Program-made: the position numbers and the translations under genes
Shown here: piece by piece, positions 12,166 to 26,171 of the stretch
Layout: each line of letters begins with the position of its first letter
Numbering within the stretch: the first letter of the stretch is position 1
Notes under the pieces: generated by a model
The model's input: only the letters and a program-made list of their open reading frames with translations
Told to the model about the DNA's origin: nothing
Databases searched by the model: none
From: Perilla frutescens
Taxonomy: Eukaryota; Streptophyta; Magnoliopsida; Lamiales; Lamiaceae
Reading direction: 5' to 3'
NCBI GenBank assembly: GCA_026008535.1
Contig: BRKX01000018.1
Span: 24,746,088-24,810,087, forward strand
DNA: 64,000 bases

Positions 12166-12169
12166 GGTG

Positions 12170-13165
12170 GACATAAAATTGTAAAAAAAATTAAAAAATA
12201 AAAAATAAATTAAAAAATAATAATATAATTGGGTATGTGTATCCCACGCGCTGCGCGTGAGTACACGTGTGGCACATGCACTGAACATGGACCTTTTTTT
12301 TACTGTTATATTTTTAATGAGCTCAGACACATACACCTTATGTACAAGAGGGTGCTTCAATAACTTATGGATGAGCAATTATATCATTTATATGAGATCT
12401 CCTATACCTTTTTTTTATGCGTCACCCTCAGCATTTCCAATTCATTTTGTTTTTTTAGTGTTTTTAAGTTCTATTCAATTAATTATTGTTGTTTATGTCA
12501 TCATTAGGATTTATAACCATTTTTTCTTTTCTAACTTGTAGGTTACACATGCTCGTCTATTGTTAACAAAGTTTATTTTCTTTTGTATTGAAGTAAAATT
12601 AATTCACGTTTTTTACTTAAATAATTAAATTGTGAAGAAATGGCAAAAAAAAAAAAAAAAAAAAACATGGCGTTTCGATCTTCCAATATACTTTATAGCG
12701 ATCGGTTAAGAAAAAGTCACATGAAAAATGTAAAATAAAAAATAACATACAACAAAAGATGAGAGTCTAAAGAGTAGCATCTACAATTCCTATCGAGTTA
12801 TGAAGAAATAGAAACAGTTAGCGTGTATGTAATGAGAAGAGGCAATAGTTATGACAGAAAGGGAATACAAGAAATGAGAATATATAATTTTCATTGATCT
12901 AAATATAATACATTCATACATCTTGTAAGAACAAGGAGGTGCTCAACAGCACCATCAAAAAAAATTACAGTAAAAAAATATCTTCATGTACTGATCTTGA
13001 CTCTTGATGGCGACTGTGTAGGGGTCTATAGACGTCGTTGGATATGAGCAAAATGAGCAAACGAACAAATGAGGGAGATGATATACAGGAGAGGTCTGTG
13101 GAGGGAATACCTTTTTACAGAATGAACTCTTGAGACACCCTCCTAGCCATGAAAACAGCCGGTCG
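12170..13165. other. Intergenic stretch downstream of the CDPK gene
   Basis: The stretch contains AT-rich DNA, an A homopolymer at about 12644-12665 and short GC-rich words (CACGCGCTGCGCGTGAG near 12245). The part nearest 13169 should include the 3' untranslated region of the minus-strand kinase gene. Nothing else is supported. Confidence 0.5.
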
Positions 13166-13168
13166 AAG

Positions 13169-16100
13169 TTACATGAGCTTTCGTGAACCTTGATTACCTC
13201 TTGGAGTCACACTTCTTGAGCTCATACTTGCAGTTCTTAAGAGTCTGCGGAATTCTGACAAGCTAATCTTCCCGTCTTTGTCAATATCTGCTTCCTCTAA
13301 AAGCAGGTCTATCGAACCCCTTAGACCTGTGTGCTGTGGTGTGGAAAATGAAAAGGAGTATGAGCAGATGCTGTAAAAGAGCAAATATCAACAATTTTCA
13401 CCGAGATATAGAGAAAATATATCTATATATGAGCAAGCAATGAACAAACTTAAACCCTTGAATGGATGCAGGTTACTGAAACAAATGAACAGGCGGAATC
13501 GAGTGTACACCATCCACAAAGGTTTGAAGAGGTTGGTTTGTTTCCCTACTTTTTGAACAAAATCTAAATGAGCAGCATCTTGAGATAATTGGACAGGTCG
13601 CATGTCATGAATCTCATGTCATGTCTGGACTTGAGTAAAGAAATATCAAATATATAGGGAAATCAACTAACTAACCGTTTTAAGTTCTTCTGGTGTTATA
13701 AATCCATCTTTGTCGACATCAAATTTTTCAAAAGCAGCCTGTGACCTTTGCTGCCATTTTTCTGAATTGTGTTCCTCCAGCTGATGGACATGAACGGTTG
13801 CTGCAACAAACTCCGAGAAATCTACTAGTCCATCAGTATTGCTATCAATCTGCTCACGTAAACATGTAACATGAATCAATAATCCAGACTACGTAGGAAG
13901 CCGAAGCACCAGCATGAAGCAGACCAAATGAAACACCTCATTAATTACAAATGAGGATCATGTATTTTCCAGTATATGACAAACATACCGCCTGAAGGAT
14001 TTCAAGAACACGTGATTCTTTCAACTTCCAAGGAAGATCCTTAGCCAAGGCCTATGGATTGAGATAACAAGTAAAAAGATACCGATTTAAATGACATGAC
14101 TATTAAAAAAAAAAGAACAAAAGAAAAAAAAAGAAGTGAAATTTCAGCATCACTTAGGACATAAATGAGGCAATTTCAATCCTCAGAGAATCAGTAAGGC
14201 AAAACCAACCAGTCTCATTTCTTCAAGACTGATGGCCCCATTTTTATCCACATCAATTGCATCAAACTGATCTCGTAAATCAGCCAGCTCCTCCTTCTCA
14301 ATTGTGCCAGCCAATGCCTGGAGTAATAAATCAATCAGAATGAAGTAGTTTGAATAATGCACGCATACTAGAAGTTTCTACAAATACAAAATACCAAGTT
14401 ACCCGAAGTGCAAACTGCTTCAATCTGCTGTATGTCACAAAGCGTCGCATGTTAGATAGAACAGAAATGTCTAGCGGAATATCTGAAGCTTCACCTCCTT
14501 CTCGAACCCATGGATGAGCTGGACAAGTTTGAAAAATGAGTCTACTAACCTATAAAAGGGCTATACCTTAGGCTAATGTACTGGAATTTACAGTTCAAGT
14601 TCAAGAGAAGGACATCATATGTTCATGAATCCTCCATTCCATAAAAGGTCAAATATCTAATCAAATTTCTAGAAGGTCATATATATGAGAGATTTCAACT
14701 TCCTTAACATTAAACATCATTTTCTACATCTTGAGCAGGATTACTCAAAAAACAATGTGATGTCCAGTTTATGTCACAGATGCACTGAAAATACTTGAAC
14801 CACCTGTTGAGCAATATAAAAATTTCTTTTCTTTTGGCCATGACCAATATTAACATGGCATCATAAGGATTTGATCAAGCTACTTAATTATGATATCGAC
14901 AAAGCTACTCAATTATACAGCAGATCGTGTCCTATCATTCTTATGATAGTGCTTTATAAGTCTAAATTAATAGAGGGAAGTCCAATGGATATTAGGAAAC
15001 TCTGTGCAACTGATATATGGACAAACTATTTAGTCCAATTACTAATTATAACACAGGACACAAGAATTAGTTTATCAAAATCAGCAGGACATACATAAAG
15101 CCTGGGCTGCAGTAAGTCTCGCATGAGGATCTTTCACAAGTAACTTCTTCACGAAATCTTTAGCAGCATCACTTATGCTGGGCCATGGTTTCCGCCGAAA
15201 ATCAGGCTTGTTTCTGAGAACCTAAACATCAAACAAACATAAGTTTACCGAAACTCATGGCAAAAGAAGTGACTAACTCATGTATCATCAGGTTAAAGAA
15301 GACAAATTCTCTATAAACATAGCACAAGGTAGCAAAAAAATAATTTTGATAAAGCTCAGATGTTCCTCCAAAAACTGGTTATGAATTATTGTTTTTTAAT
15401 TACAGTCAATATTATCTACTGTTATTCCGGTGGTGGCAGTTCAAAGATAATTTACTGGAGACTGGTAAAAAAATATCCATCTACTTATGGATCTTCACTG
15501 TGACAGACAAAGAAATTGTGTATCATAGTGTATAATAACAGATTATTAAGAGAATGAATATAATGTGGTATCCAACCTCCTTAAAAATGCCATCTTCAGT
15601 TTTATCCCAGAACGGCCGTCGGCCACAAAGCAAAATGTAGGTAATTACACCAATGCTCCACGCATCTGACTCCGGGCCCGACCTACGCTTCAATACCTCT
15701 GGAGCAACATAATACGCGCTCCCCACAATGTCGTGGAACTTCTTTCCTGCATTAACAATATTATAATAAATTAATTAACTAAAAAATTTGAAGAGTTTTA
15801 AGAATGAGGAAAAATGACAGGCAGCCTCTGGAAGTAGGATGAATACAAACTGGACAGTATATGGAGAGACTCAAACAATGCACACACAATTAATTATTCA
15901 CATGATAATTAGTACATGTATAAAAACAAACATATGGTAGTGCACGCAAAAGTACAGGACAAACAATAGTAGATGACTGGGGTTGGAAATACAAAGTGAT
16001 TGCGCCGCTGAAAATGTTCCGTGTGATGCACATGCTTTAAACCAAGAGAACAGCAAGAGGATAATATCTGATTACCAGGTCTTATGAAGTCTGAAAGTCC

Positions 16101-18190
16101 AAAATCTGTAGCTTTTAGGGATGAATCCTCCTTGGCTGACTTAAACAAGAAGTTCTGAGGAAAAGTACAGATTAGAAAATCAAGCAACATAGTACATAAA
16201 GACATTAAGTTATTATCACAAACCTCGGGCTTCATATCACGGTGTACTAAACCATGTAAATGGCACTCCGCTGCAACTTTCAGCATCTGCCTTACAACAA
16301 ATGCTGCATCTTTCTCTGCATAACGGCTATCTTTTCTGTTAAAGAGAAGTGACGTTGAAGCTTAGAATAATGCTTTTACCCAGATAGAACTGCATACATA
16401 CAGCTCGTATAAGACTAATTTAGGATTTTGCATGTGCTTACTTAGACAATATACGGTCTAGTAATTCTCCACCCTCACATAACCTAAAATGCAAACGGAC
16501 AACAACTCATCCAGATTATGTTTAGTAATGACAAATTAATGCAGGAAAACAGTTTTAGTAGCAATCAAGGAGTTAAGCAAAACTTAGCAAAAACTTACTC
16601 CATCACTATATATACATAAGAATCATCATCGAACGCATTATAGAACCGAACCACATTCTCATGACCTGCTAATTGTTTCAATATCTTGACTTCTCTCTTG
16701 ACGTCCTCAACTGCAATTGGGAGAACCATCTGACATGATTTATAGTAATTGTTAATTACAAACTCCTCATAATGAAATTTTAAATCAGAGCAATAACTTA
16801 AAAGAGCTATAAACTCATATTAAATCAATAATTTTATCTGTGGGTCATTTTTTATCTGAAAAAGTTAAGGTGTGTGAGGCAGAATACTGAATTATGCATA
16901 AGTAGCATTAAATGATTTAAATTTGTGAGCATGTTCAGAGAATACCTGACCTCAGTCAAGAGGTCTTCTTATGATGTAATCAAATAGAAGCCGAAATATA
17001 TCTGAAGATTCACTTAACTGCTATTTTGTTCGACAGCTGATAATGATCATTAGGATGCTTCAATAATCAAGGATGCAACTATTAGCCAAATAGCTTTGAA
17101 ACAAACTTCTATCTGAGTCATATCTATTCTTACGGCCAAACATCTCATTTCAAAGAGAGTTTCCACTCAAAAAATAGAACTTGAAAATGCAGTTGAAATA
17201 TAGATGAGCAGTATTTTTGGACAAAATACTAAAGTCGACCAATGGAAAGAGCTTTTCAACAAAAATTCTGCATCAAAAACCTACATGCAACTATTACAAT
17301 AGGCAAAATTATGCCATCACATTTAGATAAAAGCACCAGTTTCCAGAGGACTTGGGGACTACTTAATCAAATAGTCGGAAAAGAAATAAAGCAATGTTTC
17401 CACAGTCGCTGGTATCACGGCTGCTGATCCAGACTATCACCCACTTTGCAATGCTCTTGGAATCATTATTAAGATACAGTGTACAGATATATGAAGAACA
17501 AAGGAATATGTTCAGTAACTCACTGTAATCATGAATCAAAAAAAGGAAAAGAAAAAATAATCATTTTTGGCATGCTAAAGCAACAAATGCTGGCAGGATT
17601 CTCCAAACAAGATTACAAGATCTAATAATCACTTAGATTCGAGGGCCCGTACACCCCATGTAGAAAGATTGACTAGTAATAGATTATTTACTCTGCAATT
17701 GATCAAGTCAATACCACAAAACAATTGAACACAAAAACAGCCAAATATGATAGTTCCCAACGAAGGAATTATTAAAAAAAATGGGGGGAAAATTCACCTT
17801 GTTTTTCTCTATTCTCTTTACAGCAACACGGTCTCCATTGCTCTTATCAACTGCGGCATACGTATAGCCAAATTGGCCATGGCCCAACAATTTCCCGATA
17901 GAATACCTCGCATCAAAATCCTTCTCGTATCCAAAATCGGTTCTTTTTCCACAAGGGATCACCCCACCGGGCTTTCTTGAAGTATTCCTCACATTCTGCG
18001 GTTGCTTCTGTTTTGGTTGATTATTCCTCTGATTATGGCGAGAGCCCTCTTGTTTTCTTGATGTAAACGCGGAGCGTGTCTTGGCGGCGTTGCGTTTGTT
18101 CGGGAGGATTGTGGTAGGGCGGGCGGTGGTGGTGGGACGGTCGGAGCTGGAAGAACCTTTTATCTTCGTTTTGGAACTACAGATACCCAT
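13169..18190 (-). CDS. CPK16/18: Calcium-dependent protein kinase, group IV (CPK16/18/28 type), 12 exons
   Basis: Exons, in coding order, lie at 18190-17798, 16729-16599, 16483-16442, 16335-16224, 16154-16076, 15746-15577, 15221-15095, 14518-14403, 14317-14210, 14051-13989, 13849-13676 and 13333-13169. All junctions are GT-AG and the phases agree, giving 1680 bp and 559 aa. MGICSS at the start fits N-myristoylation plus Cys acylation, hence membrane attachment. The variable domain is basic and rich in Ser, Thr and Gln. The kinase has GHGQFGYTY, VAVKR, HRDMKPEN, DFG and APE. Then come a junction/autoinhibitory region and four EF hands with DVDKNGAISLEE, DSNTDGLVDFSE, DVDKDGFITPEE and DIDKDGKISLSE loops. 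The kinase senses calcium and phosphorylates signalling targets. An in-frame ATG 13 codons upstream (18229) would bury the myristoylation site, so 18190 is preferred. KKDSRY and WVREGG favour CPK16/18 over CPK28. Confidence 0.95.
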
Positions 18191-18599
18191 TTCTATAGAG
18201 CTAAAGATTTCCTCTCTTTTTCCCCCCAAGAAAAATCAAAGGATTCTGGCTAATCAAACAAGAATTTAACGAAGATCAGCTGAATCATGTACAAACACAA
18301 ATGGAGAGATGAGTACGCGGGAGAAAATTGAGGAATGAGGAAATAAAATGAATTTCAGAGCGTGGAGGAAGACGGGAGGAAGGAGGTGGTGGGGTGGCGT
18401 GGCGATGGTCAAACAGAATTGTGGTAAAAAGAGAGGAACAAACAAATTCTCCTTCTCCAGTTCTTCCTATTCATTTCTTTTTCTTCGTTCCCTTAAATTT
18501 TACTTCGGTTTTTTTAGGATAATAATTATTATATTTTATATATTAAGATTAAAAAATATTATACTAATCACCTCACATACTCAATTTAAACTGTACAAT

Positions 18600-19130
18600 T
18601 GATCAATACTAATGACAAATTCCTAAACAATAACTTTTATATCGTTGGTCAAAATAATTCTTATGAATTAAAACGACGCCGTTGTCATTATGAACCCGTT
18701 GCATTCACATTCATACTTTCAGTTCCAAAGAAAATAGTTTTTCAGCCGACAACAAAGATAAAAATGTGCCTTATATTTTCAGACTCAACTCAACTTTTTA
18801 TCTCACAAATAAATGAAAAACTTCACTTATTTTTGTTTGATTACTACAATAGTTCACGAAGAGTGTTCCATGTCTTGTAATGATTTTGTATCTGGACTAA
18901 AGATTTTCTTCTTAATTGGTTTAAAAGAGCTAGTTGCTTAATAAAACTTTGATCTCCTTTCAAAAAAAATTATATACGTTACGGTTGTTTATAGAATTGA
19001 AAAAGGATGAAATATTTGTATATGACGTGTGTTGTATATATATATATATATATATGCGTCGTTAATTTACACTAAAACTTTCTATGTAGGCCTAAAAAAG
19101 TATAAAGAAATAAACTTTCACTGTTACCAA
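18600..19130. other. AT-rich intergenic DNA upstream of the CDPK gene
   Basis: No gene was found. A TA dinucleotide run lies at about 19034-19056. Short open frames are present but have no recognisable motif. Confidence 0.5.
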
Positions 19131-19139
19131 TTATATTTT

Positions 19140-19500
19140 ATCTTTGAAGAAGGTTTAAATTTTTTGTTATATTTCTATGTATTTCACTATGTATTTCACA
19201 ATAAAATTTATGATTTTGATGATATTTATTATAAAATAAAAATCAATTCTAACACAAATAATCATATTCAATATTTATCAACAAAAAAATGAATTAAAAA
19301 AGTTATAAAATTTAAGTTTAAATTAATCAACCATAATAATAAATTATTAATTAAAAATTAAAAATTAAATACTGAAAATAATTATAAATCCTAATTGGGT
19401 GGAGTGAATCCTAAAAAAAATCTTAAAATTAAACTAAATCATAAAATTTCAAGTGCTCAGAATTGGTCCTTCTAAGAAAATACAAGAAAAAGATATATAA
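19140..19500. repeat. Dispersed repeat family, copy 1
   Basis: This region shares long near-identical phrases with 63650-63960, such as TTAAATTAATCAACCATAATAAT and CTAATTGGGTGG. A shorter match lies at about 58790-58930. The copies are in the same orientation. The family appears to continue past the hAT element inserted at 19531. Confidence 0.8.
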
Positions 19501-19530
19501 AAAACAAACATAATTTAAAAATATAACACC

Positions 19531-20475
19531 CAGGGACGGATGGAAGGGGGGTCTAGGGGGACACTTGACCCCTCCAACCCCCCCCCCCCCCCTCCCCCAA
19601 TTTTTTTTTTAAATATGGTTATTTAGTCAAATTTTAATGATGTCTCCGTAAATTTTTTTATTTAAAGTTTTTGTTGTTAGACTTGATATATTTTAAGAAA
19701 AATATATGATATTAGTTTATATATAATTAAGTTTGGGAAATTGAGCCTCACTCAAATATATAAACAAATATTGGAACAAAATTAAATACACACAAATCAA
19801 AACAAATTAAACAAATTCTCCCTAATTAAATTAAACAAATTATGGTTGAATTAGCAATTCGTCTTTTATGAATTAGATTACATACTTATTAAATTAATAT
19901 CAACTTAAATTTAATAATGAATCATGATATTGAATTGCATTTTTTTCCTAATAAAAAGAATCGCATTATTTATTTAAAATTATTGATCTATGTTATTCAC
20001 GTAATTTATTTTATAAATTATATATTATGAAGTTATCATTTTATTAATTCACCGCCTGAATTATAATTTTTATCTCAAATGATTAGTATAATGAATTATT
20101 ATTCCAAATTTATTATTGGCCATTAACCAATTAAATTTCAATTAACGAATTAGTTTATATTAGAAAAAAAATTCAATTCAAATTTTATTTATTCATGTTA
20201 TTATTTTCAAAAAAGACATTCTTTTCTATTTAATTTGGGGAAGGGAAAGAAAGATGAAGGTGTAAACTAATCCTAAAATGACATCATATAGTAAAAATAA
20301 TGAACGAATGAAAATAACGTCATTTCACAAACACACCTATGACAAAAAGTAATTAAATGCATAATTATTCACACTCGACTTATTTTTTAATGTTCTTTCT
20401 TAACGACATGAATAAATGGAAAGTATAAATAGTTGCGTTTCGCCTCTCGAAAAAAAAATTCTGGATTCACCACTG
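19531..20475. mobile_element. hAT-type non-autonomous element
   Basis: The left end is CAGGGACGGATGGA and the right end, reversed, is CAGTGGTGAATCCAGAA, the CAGxGxxGxA end typical of plant hAT-like MITEs. The flanking octamers are ATAACACC (19523-19530) and ATAATACC (20476-20483), an 8-bp duplication with one mismatch. The interior of about 0.9 kb is AT-rich with a run of about 14 C near 19580 and no transposase. Confidence 0.82.
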
Positions 20476-20689
20476 ATAATACCGAATGTAACACAGAAAG
20501 TAATAGAAAATTTCAATTGCTTTGAGCATTGGTCCTTCGAAGAAAATACATAGTTTTACTTTTGACACTATTTTGAACTATACATCAGCAAGTTTTAATC
20601 AATAGTAAGCGACTAAACGACATAGTTGGCCGACCTTTTGAACCTACTATTCTTCTCCTTTTTTTACGTCTGCTCAGTTATGAATATTC

Positions 20690-21010
20690 GAAAATGTGAA
20701 AATAATGTATTATTGAGTTGGAAATTAAAATACTCATTCTTATCACCAAAAAATCTCTTTTACCCATTATAAGGAAATCATTCAATAAATATCCAATTTT
20801 ACTCTTATAATCCTGCTTTTTCATTTTCCAACGTGCAAGGAAATGGACCCCATACATGTAAGAAGTATGGAAGGCTTTTTGTAGGTTTTGAAGGGAGTTA
20901 GAAGCATTTAATTTGAAAAGTAGTATTCCAACAACCCTGCACACGTGCATTAAAGTCGATCGTGATTCTATAAAATCACGATCGAGTTTTATATATCGGG
21001 TTCCCTGCTT
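20690..21010. repeat. Left terminal inverted repeat of the giant MULE
   Basis: The reverse complement of this segment matches 44850-45190. Over about 228 bp the hand count gives roughly 25 differences (about 89% identity). Shared phrases include GCCTTCCATACTTCTTAC, TTGGAAAATGAAAAAGCAGG and TTATTGAATGATTTCCTTAT. Similarity continues inward through GATCGTGATTCT and GTTTTATATATC and outward into AAAATAAT-type sequence. Confidence 0.92.
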
Positions 21011-21345
21011 TTCTATCGTAGTTTGATCGGTAATCGATCGGGATTTCATCGGGTTTTATTTATCAGAATTGCTGGAATCCTATCGTAATTTGATCGTTAA
21101 CTGATCGGGGTTTCATCGAGTTTTACGTATCGGGATTCGTGGAATCCTTTCGTAATTTTGATCGTTAAACGATCGGTATTGCATCGGGTTTTATCTATCG
21201 GGATTCTTGAAATCCTATCGTAATTTCGATCGATAACCGATCGTGATTTATTTGTTAGTGATTTATTTGTACCTAAAATACAGTCGGGTTTTCTATATTC
21301 GACTGTGATTCAATCGTGATTTAATTCGGATTTTTCATCGGGATT
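20990..21345. repeat. Subterminal tandem repeat, units about 65 bp
   Basis: At least four imperfect copies of a unit containing CATCGGGTTTTATxTATCGG, then GGAATCCTATCGTAATTTGATCG and AACCGATCGG, follow each other. This is the left subterminal array of the giant MULE and uses the same GATCGGGAT words as the rest of the element. Confidence 0.85.
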
Positions 21346-22382
21346 CACACTGCATGAATATCTATTGAAATAGATATTTCGCGATTTTCCTTACGTGCGA
21401 GCAGGAGATAGCGTGGGAATCTGGAAGGTACTTTTTCAACTTCCAAGACAACATACGACGTGTTTTGACCCATTATCTCCACTATTTTATTTTTATATCT
21501 CTCATAAAAATACCTAAATCTAATTAATTATCCATTTATTACTCTCCCACCAACTCCTTCACTCAATCATATCCATCTAAATCCCTATCCATCTAAATCC
21601 CTAAAACTTACGAGTTCTCAACAAAAAATGATCGGAATAGCATTTTCTTAGCTCTATCGGGTTTCAATTCTCGTCGGGACAATGATCGGCGGTCTAAAGC
21701 TCCACCAGCCCAACAATGGCGTCCCACGGTAATGAAGAGGTTAGTACTCGATACCGATCTGGTTTTTGACAATTTATTTCCTCTATAGTAGAAGTTGAAT
21801 TTTCTTTGAATGCCGATAGTTAGGATGTGAAATTTTGTGTAATTGTAGATTGAATTATTGTTTAATTGTATAGAGAATAACTCTACTAATTATATAGAAT
21901 CTCGATAGGCCTAATTAGTTTAATTAGTTACTAATAAGGTGAAAGTTTGATGAATCCCAATAGCCCTAAATTGCAACAGATTAACGCTAGAATCACGATA
22001 TGTCTAAATCCTGATGGGTTCACGATTGTATTCCGATCATAAACTATAGAATATTATTTTTTATGTTATTTCTGAATTTTCGGTTTATTGAACGTGAATG
22101 CGGACAACAGTGAATTATTAACGATTATTTGGATAGAGGATACATCAATGTTGTGTTTTATTTTTAATTACTCATTGTTCATGCTAATTAGTAGAAAAAT
22201 CAATGAATCCCGATGGAGTGCATTATCGATGTAATAATACTTTATCGTGAATGCGTCAATAATTCCCGTTAGGGTAATTATTATATCGCGGTTGTGTACC
22301 GATCGCGATTAAAAATCTTCGGGATATAGGCAAACATTTTGAAATAAATTCTGAAATTCTTTTTTCTTTTTTTTTCGTACAG

Positions 22383-25300
22383 CTTGGTTATGATTGGGTG
22401 AGGGTAGAGCTACAGTCCTGCTATCGGACGATTAGCCTTTACTACAAGGCTAAATATGTACAAAAAATAAGAGAACGGTTGTCGGCAATCGGTGGAGCCG
22501 ATCTACGGGATAGGTTTCAGTCGGGGTGTTTTGGGTAATTTTTGAGTTAGAAGGATTCACGGACTAGCGGACGAGCACTCCATGCATTGATGGCTCGTGA
22601 GATCAGGTTGGCTAGTGCTCCGAACCATGAATTGTGGTTTAATATTGGTGGAAACAATATTCGTTTTTCATATCCCGAGTATGCTCTAGTAACGGGATTA
22701 CAATTCGGGTTGTCATATTTTGATCCAAACATAGAATATGACACGAGTGAAATTGGGGTATTCACACGATTTTGTCCTAGAAACGAGAAGCCAAGGATCA
22801 TGGATTTGTTGAAGAGGTTCAAGGATGGAGTTGTGGATGCCAATCATGATGACTATCTGAAGGTGGCTAATATATTAGCCCTCTATTATTTTGCACTTGG
22901 ATACGACGATCATAGAGTCGTGGAGTCCTTTGCCTGGGTGTTAGTGGATAATCTGGATGAATGGAACAGATTTCCTTGGGGGTCCTACACCTACACAGAA
23001 CTAAGGCATTACGTCTCACTGTTGTCTTCCACAAGGAGCAAGCTGAAAAAGAGTTATCATTTTTACGGCCCCGTGTGGGCTTTATAGGTATATATAGCTC
23101 TCATTTTGTTATATTTATGTTTATTTAGGTTCTAAATTTCTCAATACACTTAACTGCATAATCATTATTATTACAGGTTTGGGCGTTTGAGGCCATACCG
23201 GATCTAGCGAGGAATGCTACTGTAAAGATTAATCCGAATACATTGCCTCAACTGGCGCGGTGGCTCATGTGTACGCCAAAGATCGATGATTTTCATGGTT
23301 TTCTAGATGAGGAGGTAAACATGATTAACGAGTTATCATTTTATGCTTTTAAATTGATTATGGCCGTCACACAAATTTAAATGGATTGCAGCAAGAGTGT
23401 CAGGAAACGTTGGCGTTGGAGGATGATGAAGATGAACGTGATTATTGGATTAACACTCAAGGCTCTAACCCCCTTGGTGTTAGATTCCCTGCCCCATTTA
23501 ACCTGAATAAATCTTTGACGGGCGAGGGACCTTCACGTCCACGCTCCGAATCTCGAAAGATCAAAAAGTAAGCTCTTCAGCGTGCGCCTGAGCCTGAGTC
23601 TGAGCACGAGTCTGAAGAGCACGAGCGTGAGGATACTAGACAGTCGAGACGGGAAAAGGGAAAGCGCACTCGAGAGACTAGATCATCCTCTTTGAGTGGC
23701 AGAAGTGATCACCATCGGAGTAGGCGTGATCGTCACCAAGGTCTAGTGTCCAAGCTCAAAGAGGCCTTGCTTCCCGATATATTGGTCGCGATGAAACGCG
23801 AGTTTGTCCCTGGCCTCAAGGATGCGTTGCTGCCAGACATAAAAGAGTATATTAAATCCCTTTGGCATAGTTCGAAGCGATCACGTTCACAACGATCAAG
23901 AAGTAATGAGGGTCCACCGCCTATGCATGATCAAGAGAAATACTCTCAGCCCTCTCAAAGGTCTGTGCATGTAGAAGGCAGTCATCGAGAAAGAGACCTC
24001 CTTAGAAGGTCTCCACAGGTAGAGGAAAGTTGGGGGTCTCGACAGATTGAGGGTAGTCGAGGGTCTCGACATAGAGATGCACCTCGAAAGGAGGTTGAGC
24101 TTGAGGGAATATTTGGGTCTCCACACAGCCATGCCTATGGCCCGCAATTTTCCCAGCATGTAGGAATCCCATATCAAGAACTTGACCATGCCTATGTACT
24201 GCAATTTACCGAGCATCTAGAACCTTACCATGCCTATGGCTCGTAATTTTCTGAGCATCTATGAATCCCATATCTAGAACCTGACCAGGTATTTATGTTA
24301 AATTTGAATTATCTATTTTTTATCTTTCGCATTTGAGAATCCCGTACCAAAATCACGACCGGAGTCCCGATCCCAAATCACGATCGGGATCCCGATCCGA
24401 AATCATGATAGGGTTCCCGATCCAAAATCACGATCGGGTTTTCAAGATTACTGAATTACCTATTTATTATCTCTCATTTGCGAATCTCGATTCCGATCAC
24501 TAACGGGATCCTGATCCAAAATCACGATCGGGATCCGATAGGTTATCTCTATCGAGTTTTCAAAATTATTGATGATCGAGATTTATTATCTTTCTTATTT
24601 GCTCAGGGTGTATATTTTGGCCCTGGACTGGTTTTTGAAGAGGTACAGGCAAGTCCACCTGTAATACCGTGCAGTTCGAAAGGGAAACAAGTCGAGGAGA
24701 GTTCTGCACCTGTAGAATCCCGTTCGAAGGAAGCAACTCTCGCTGCTTACAAGGATTGGCATAAGGGTCCCAAAAGTTCCCAGGTCTTCCATCGCAAGAG
24801 TGACTTCCCACTAGCACAACAGTTTTTCGAGCGCATTGAATCCATGAAGTGTGATATGACTGCCCAGGTAATTAAATATTGATTATTTACAATCTTTTTA
24901 TTTTTTATTACTTAAAAGCTTTAAATACATGGTGTTGATATGTTTTTGGATTCTATGAGAAACCAATTGGAAAAAGGAGATTCATTACTCCATGGAATCA
25001 CTACAGAGAACACACGCATTATGGATAGTGGATTCTTTGTAAGTTTTATTGCAGTTTGTTAACTTTTAATTTTTTACTCTATGAAGTATAATCAACTCTA
25101 ACTCTTTATTTATTTATATTGTATTGAATAGATTTCTCTCCAGACAGAATGGCGTTCAGGTAAGTTTGATAGACCAGATTCTCCTAGGCGCCACGATGGG
25201 CAAGATGATTATTACTAGTGGAAACCTCTATTTGGTTTACTTGCTACGGTGGTAGGAAAAGATCGAGACGGGGCTCGATCCTGGTGGGATGCCAGAAATG

Positions 25301-25806
25301 TAAGAATTTGATTGTAAAATGAAATATTAATTATTTTAAAATATTCTAATCAATCGTGTATTTTTTGTTCAATGTAGCTCATATTTGTTTGCAATATCAA
25401 TGCACATTGGGTGTCGGTATTTGTCCGTCCTACCAGCTGGCGTTTTGAGGTGTACGACTCAATGTTACACAAGCTAAGCAAGGAAGATATTGACCTAAGG
25501 GAAATTCAACTCAGACCATTGCTTAAGCTGTTGCCCCGACTGCTTATCACGGATAAGTATTGGGAGTGAAATGTTTATAATGTGCGAACACCCTTGCATG
25601 CTAATTTCAGACTGACTTTCACCGCCTCCCAAGATCAATTTAAGCAAAAGGACAACAATAGTTGTGGGCCCTATGCATGTATGTATGTTGATCAACTTAT
25701 CACTGACACACCTTCTATTGAATGGGGCAATAAAGCAGCCAATGTTAAGGCATATCGACATCAGATAGCAGTTAGGGCATTTGACTTATGTCGTGAGAAG
25801 GCATAA
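22383..25806 (+). pseudogene. DUF1985 plus Ulp1-like (C48) protease gene, copy A, disrupted
   Basis: The frame fragments and their order parallel copy B at 36.4-39.6 kb. An N-terminal DUF1985-type region is visible at 22587-23087 (LKVANILALYYFALG, FPWGSYTYTELRHYV, YHFYGPVWAL). A second exon begins near 23177 (VWAFEAIPD). Then comes a basic Arg/Ser-rich low-complexity region at 23572-24246, and a C-terminal Ulp1-like protease from about 25378 with His (INAHWVSV), Asp (YDS) and Gln/Cys (QKDNNSCGPYACMYV). It is interrupted by a TAG at 23085-23087 where copy B has CAG, a TAA at 23569-23571 (which could instead lie in a splice donor), a TAG at 25216-25218 and a TGA at 25567-25569. Two more stops lie in the region before 22587. 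An active Ulp1 would cleave SUMO-like conjugates; this copy is probably dead. Confidence 0.85.
24330..24600. repeat. Intronic cluster of GATCGGGATCCCGATC motifs in copy A
   Basis: The predicted intron between the basic region and the next exon (near 24607) is packed with AAATCACGATCGGGATCCCG repeats. A matching cluster sits in the equivalent intron of copy B (38450-38720). Confidence 0.85.
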
Positions 25807-26171
25807 TTTTTGTTAATTTTTTATTTAAAATATTTTATTAATTTCATTATGCTGTTAATTCGGTGATTTTAATTTTTTTATGTTGCTAATTTTTTACGAG
25901 CTGGATCCCGATCGGAGATTGATTCCCCATCATAAAAAATAAAATCCAATAATGTTATTCACGATCGATTTCCCAATGATAGATATAAAACCCGATAAAG
26001 ATAATTCACGATTCTTATGTATATGAAAAATTGATGATCTATAATTGAATCTCGATTATAAAAATGATACCCGATCGTAAATTAAATCCCGATGACATAC
26101 AATCACAATTTTGAATGCATAATAATATTAATTTAAATAAATAATTACAATAGTCTTACAAGACAAGCGCT

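Noticed and set aside
23569..23571. TAA in Ulp1 copy A as certain nonsense mutation
   Set aside because: The context AAAAAGTAAGC could be a splice donor, so it is not counted as secure evidence of decay.
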